DNA of 13,913 nucleotides from Firm-04 sp045591925 (GTDB taxonomy: Bacteria > Bacillota > Clostridia > Oscillospirales > Ruminococcaceae): contig JAZNTW010000037.1 of assembly GCA_045591925.1 (NCBI GenBank), forward strand, positions 1 to 13,913. Reading direction: 5' to 3'. Of this stretch, positions 12,161 through 13,913 are shown piece after piece. The notes under the pieces are model-generated. The model was not told the origin of the DNA, did no database searches, and saw nothing but the letters and a program-made list of their open reading frames with translations. Positions within the stretch are counted from its first letter, which is position 1. Each line of letters starts with the position of its first letter. The position numbers and the translations under genes were made by a program.

Positions 12161-13714
12161 TCAGATAATTTTCGTTGACCACTCCTCGATATTCCAGACA
12201 ATATCTGCAACATCCATATAAAAATCCGGCTCGTGGCTCACAATCAGCACCGTGCCTTTATAATCCTGAAGCGCTTTTTTCAGTGCTTCCTTGGCGTCCT
12301 GATCCAGATGGTTGGTCGGCTCATCCAGTACGAGCAGGTTGATTTCGCGCAGCATGATTCTGCAAAGCCGCACCTTTGCATTCTCTCCACCGGACAGCAC
12401 TTTCATCTGCGATGAAATCTGCTCTGTCGTCAAACCGCACTGTGCAAGCGCACCGCGCACCTCTGCATTGGTCATCGAGGGGAATTCATCCCAGATCACT
12501 TGCAGCGGTGTTTCGGAGCCTGATTCCGCTTCCTGTTCAAAATAGCCGGCGTCCACAAATTGATCGTGCGCAACCGTTCCGGAAACCGGTGGGATCAGCT
12601 TCAACAATGTTTTCAGCAGTGTTGATTTTCCGATGCCGTTCACGCCGCGGATTGCAATTTTCTGTCCCTGCTCCACCTTGATGGAAACCTGCTTTGTCAG
12701 CGGCGCATCGTATCCCAGTACGAGGTCATTGCATTCGATCACAACCCTGCCGGGCGTTCTGGACTTTCGGAACACAAATACAGGCTTCGGTTTTTCACGC
12801 GTCAGCGTGATTTTCTCCATCTTATCCAGCTTCTTCTGACGAGATTTCGCCATATTGGTTGTCGCAACACGCGCCTTATTCTTCGCGATAAATGTTTCCA
12901 GCTCCGCGATTTCCTTCTGCTGCTTTTCAAACGCAATCTCTGTCTGACGCTTTTTCAGCTCATACATCCGAACGAAATTGTCGTAGTCGCCGGTATAGCG
13001 CGTCATAACCGCATTTTCCACATGATACACAACATTGATGACGCTATTCAGGAACGGAATGTCGTGTGAAACTAAAATAAACGCATTTTCGTAATTCTGC
13101 AAAAAGTTCGTCAGCCATACGATATGGTTTTCATCAAGGAAATTGGTCGGCTCATCGAGAATCAGAATCATCGGATTTTCCAGCAGCACCTTTGCAAGCA
13201 GAACCTTGGCGCGCTGACCGCCGGACAGCTCCGAAACATCCCGATCAAGCCCGATCTCGTTCAAGCCAAGACCGTTTGCGTATTCGGAGATTTTTGCGTC
13301 AATCGTATAATAGCCGCTATAATCGAGAATGCTTTGAATCTCGCCAACCTCATCCATCAGAGCAGCAGTTTCTTCCTCGGAGCAGTCCGCCATTTTTTCA
13401 TACATCGCAATCATTTCGGCTTCCAATTCCGATAGATGCAGAAACGCTTCCTGTAATACCTCGCGAATGGTTTTGCCCTTTTGCAATACAGTGAACTGAT
13501 CGAGATAACCCGTTGTAATATGGCGGCACCACTCCACCTTGCCCTCATCCGGCATCAATTTTCCTGTAATAATGTTCAGGAATGTGGATTTGCCCTCGCC
13601 ATTTGCACCAATCAGACCGATATGCTCACCCTTGAGCAATCGAAACGATGCGTCATTCAGAATTTGCCGCGCGCCAAAACCGTGCGTCACGTGTTCAACA
13701 TTCAAAATACTCAT
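12161..13714 (-). CDS. ABC-F family ATPase (ribosome-associated)
   Basis: A 517-aa cytoplasmic protein with two ABC ATPase domains and no membrane segment. ABC-F proteins bind the ribosomal E site and act in translation or in resistance to ribosome-targeting antibiotics. Domain 1: Walker A GANGEGKST (36-44), LSGGQ (163-167), Walker B ILDEPTN with catalytic Glu188. The charged linker that contacts P-site tRNA is about 245-320 (coiled coil, many Lys/Glu). Domain 2: Walker A GVNGIGKST (357-365), LSGGE (440-444), LVLDEPTNHLD with Glu465. An upstream ATG at 13729 (MEWCK) overlaps the ribosome binding site TGGAG, 9 bases from the true start, so the start is MSILNVEHV. The conserved N-terminus (RLLKGEHIGLIGANGEGKST) resembles widespread housekeeping ABC-F proteins of Bacillota near the YbiT/YkpA branch, rather than the known resistance types. 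I infer a translation role; resistance cannot be excluded. Confidence 0.92.
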   Translation of the reverse strand: MSILNVEHVTHGFGARQILNDASFRLLKGEHIGLIGANGEGKSTFLNIITGKLMPDEGKVEWCRHITTGYLDQFTVLQKGKTIREVLQEAFLHLSELEAEMIAMYEKMADCSEEETAALMDEVGEIQSILDYSGYYTIDAKISEYANGLGLNEIGLDRDVSELSGGQRAKVLLAKVLLENPMILILDEPTNFLDENHIVWLTNFLQNYENAFILVSHDIPFLNSVINVVYHVENAVMTRYTGDYDNFVRMYELKKRQTEIAFEKQQKEIAELETFIAKNKARVATTNMAKSRQKKLDKMEKITLTREKPKPVFVFRKSRTPGRVVIECNDLVLGYDAPLTKQVSIKVEQGQKIAIRGVNGIGKSTLLKTLLKLIPPVSGTVAHDQFVDAGYFEQEAESGSETPLQVIWDEFPSMTNAEVRGALAQCGLTTEQISSQMKVLSGGENAKVRLCRIMLREINLLVLDEPTNHLDQDAKEALKKALQDYKGTVLIVSHEPDFYMDVADIVWNIEEWSTKII

Positions 13715-13745
13715 TTTACACCACTCCATTTTTTAGGTTCTCTAC

Positions 13746-13754
13746 ATTATACCA
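13746..13754 (-). promoter_or_regulatory. Extended -10 promoter of the ABC-F gene
   Basis: TGG-TATAAT on the minus strand (13754 to 13746) lies about 32 bases upstream of the start codon. No -35 occurs at the right distance; TTGACG (13783 to 13778) is 26 bases away, too far. The extended TGG probably compensates. Confidence 0.6.
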
Positions 13755-13819
13755 TGTTACCGCGCAAAATGCGTAAGCGTCAAATAACCCCTCGTCTACC
13801 ATATCCCCCAAATGTGTTG

Positions 13820-13825
13820 TATAAT
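13820..13825 (+). promoter_or_regulatory. -10 of an off-window gene
   Basis: TATAAT (13820-13825) faces right. The hexamer at the -35 position (TACCAT, 13797-13802) is poor. The predicted start point is about 13832, immediately at the structured leader. Confidence 0.45.
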
Positions 13826-13828
13826 AGA

Positions 13829-13913
13829 GTCTAAGCAAGTCCATAGATCAAATGAGAATGACTAAATCAGTCTATGGAGCAAGCTGGACTAAATTAGACA
13901 CAGGAGGAACGGA
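13829..13913 (+). promoter_or_regulatory. Structured leader and ribosome binding site of off-window gene
   Basis: GTCTAA (13829-13834) pairs with TTAGAC (13894-13899), and AGTCCA (13838-13843) with TGGACT (13885-13890), separated by a 3x3 internal loop. TAGA (13844-13847) can further pair with TCTA (13871-13874). A competing 8-bp stem, TCCATAGA (13840-13847) / TCTATGGA (13871-13878), shares bases with the second helix. AGGAGGAA (13902-13909) follows the outer helix by two bases, and the start codon must lie just past 13913. The GACTAAAT (13860-13867, 13887-13894), AGTCTA and AGCAAG strings each occur twice. It matches no riboswitch class I know. Confidence 0.5.

Overview
The window looks like a chromosomal stretch from an endospore-forming or spore-descended clostridial Bacillota, most likely of the Ruminococcaceae/Oscillospiraceae type. 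This rests on a clear SpoVT, strong AGGAGG-type ribosome binding sites, TATAAT/TATGAT promoters (several with an extended TGG-10), a Thr-rich membrane-anchored SH3 protein, a YfhO membrane protein and a Bacillota-type ABC-F ATPase. The genus is an inference; no rRNA or marker phylogeny is present. I see no phage, IS element, CRISPR array or tRNA.

Layout, left to right. 1-223: palindrome-rich non-coding element. 224-1157 (+): tight operon of three small unrecognised proteins (82, 123 and 91 aa), closed by a hairpin shared with the convergent next gene. 1214-2596 (-): single-pass membrane protein with a Thr-rich stalk and a C-terminal SH3-like domain. 2803-5607 (-): 934-aa ABC ATPase-permease fusion of MacB/FtsX type with its own promoter and terminator. 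5838-8579 (+): YfhO-family polytopic membrane protein, divergent from the ABC gene and apparently expressed from a leaderless mRNA. 8805-9995 (+): ROK/NagC-type regulator that has lost the ROK sugar-kinase and zinc signatures, with two interleaved 7-bp stems in its leader. 10094-10645 (-): spoVT, whose Shine-Dalgarno sequence sits in a perfect 12-bp hairpin. 10761-11744 (-): two-TM protein of unknown function. 12161-13714 (-): ABC-F ATPase. 13820-13913 (+): promoter and structured leader ending in an AGGAGG site for a gene that starts just past the window edge.

The genes form separate transcription units, each with its own promoter or terminator, except the small-gene operon and possibly the 10761-11744 gene reading into spoVT. 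The common theme is the cell envelope (ABC exporter, YfhO, SH3 protein, two-TM protein) alongside sporulation control and ribosome-associated functions. The most unusual content is in the leaders: the possible pseudoknot before the ROK gene, the sequestered ribosome binding site of spoVT, the leaderless yfhO-type start, and the nested leader at the right edge.
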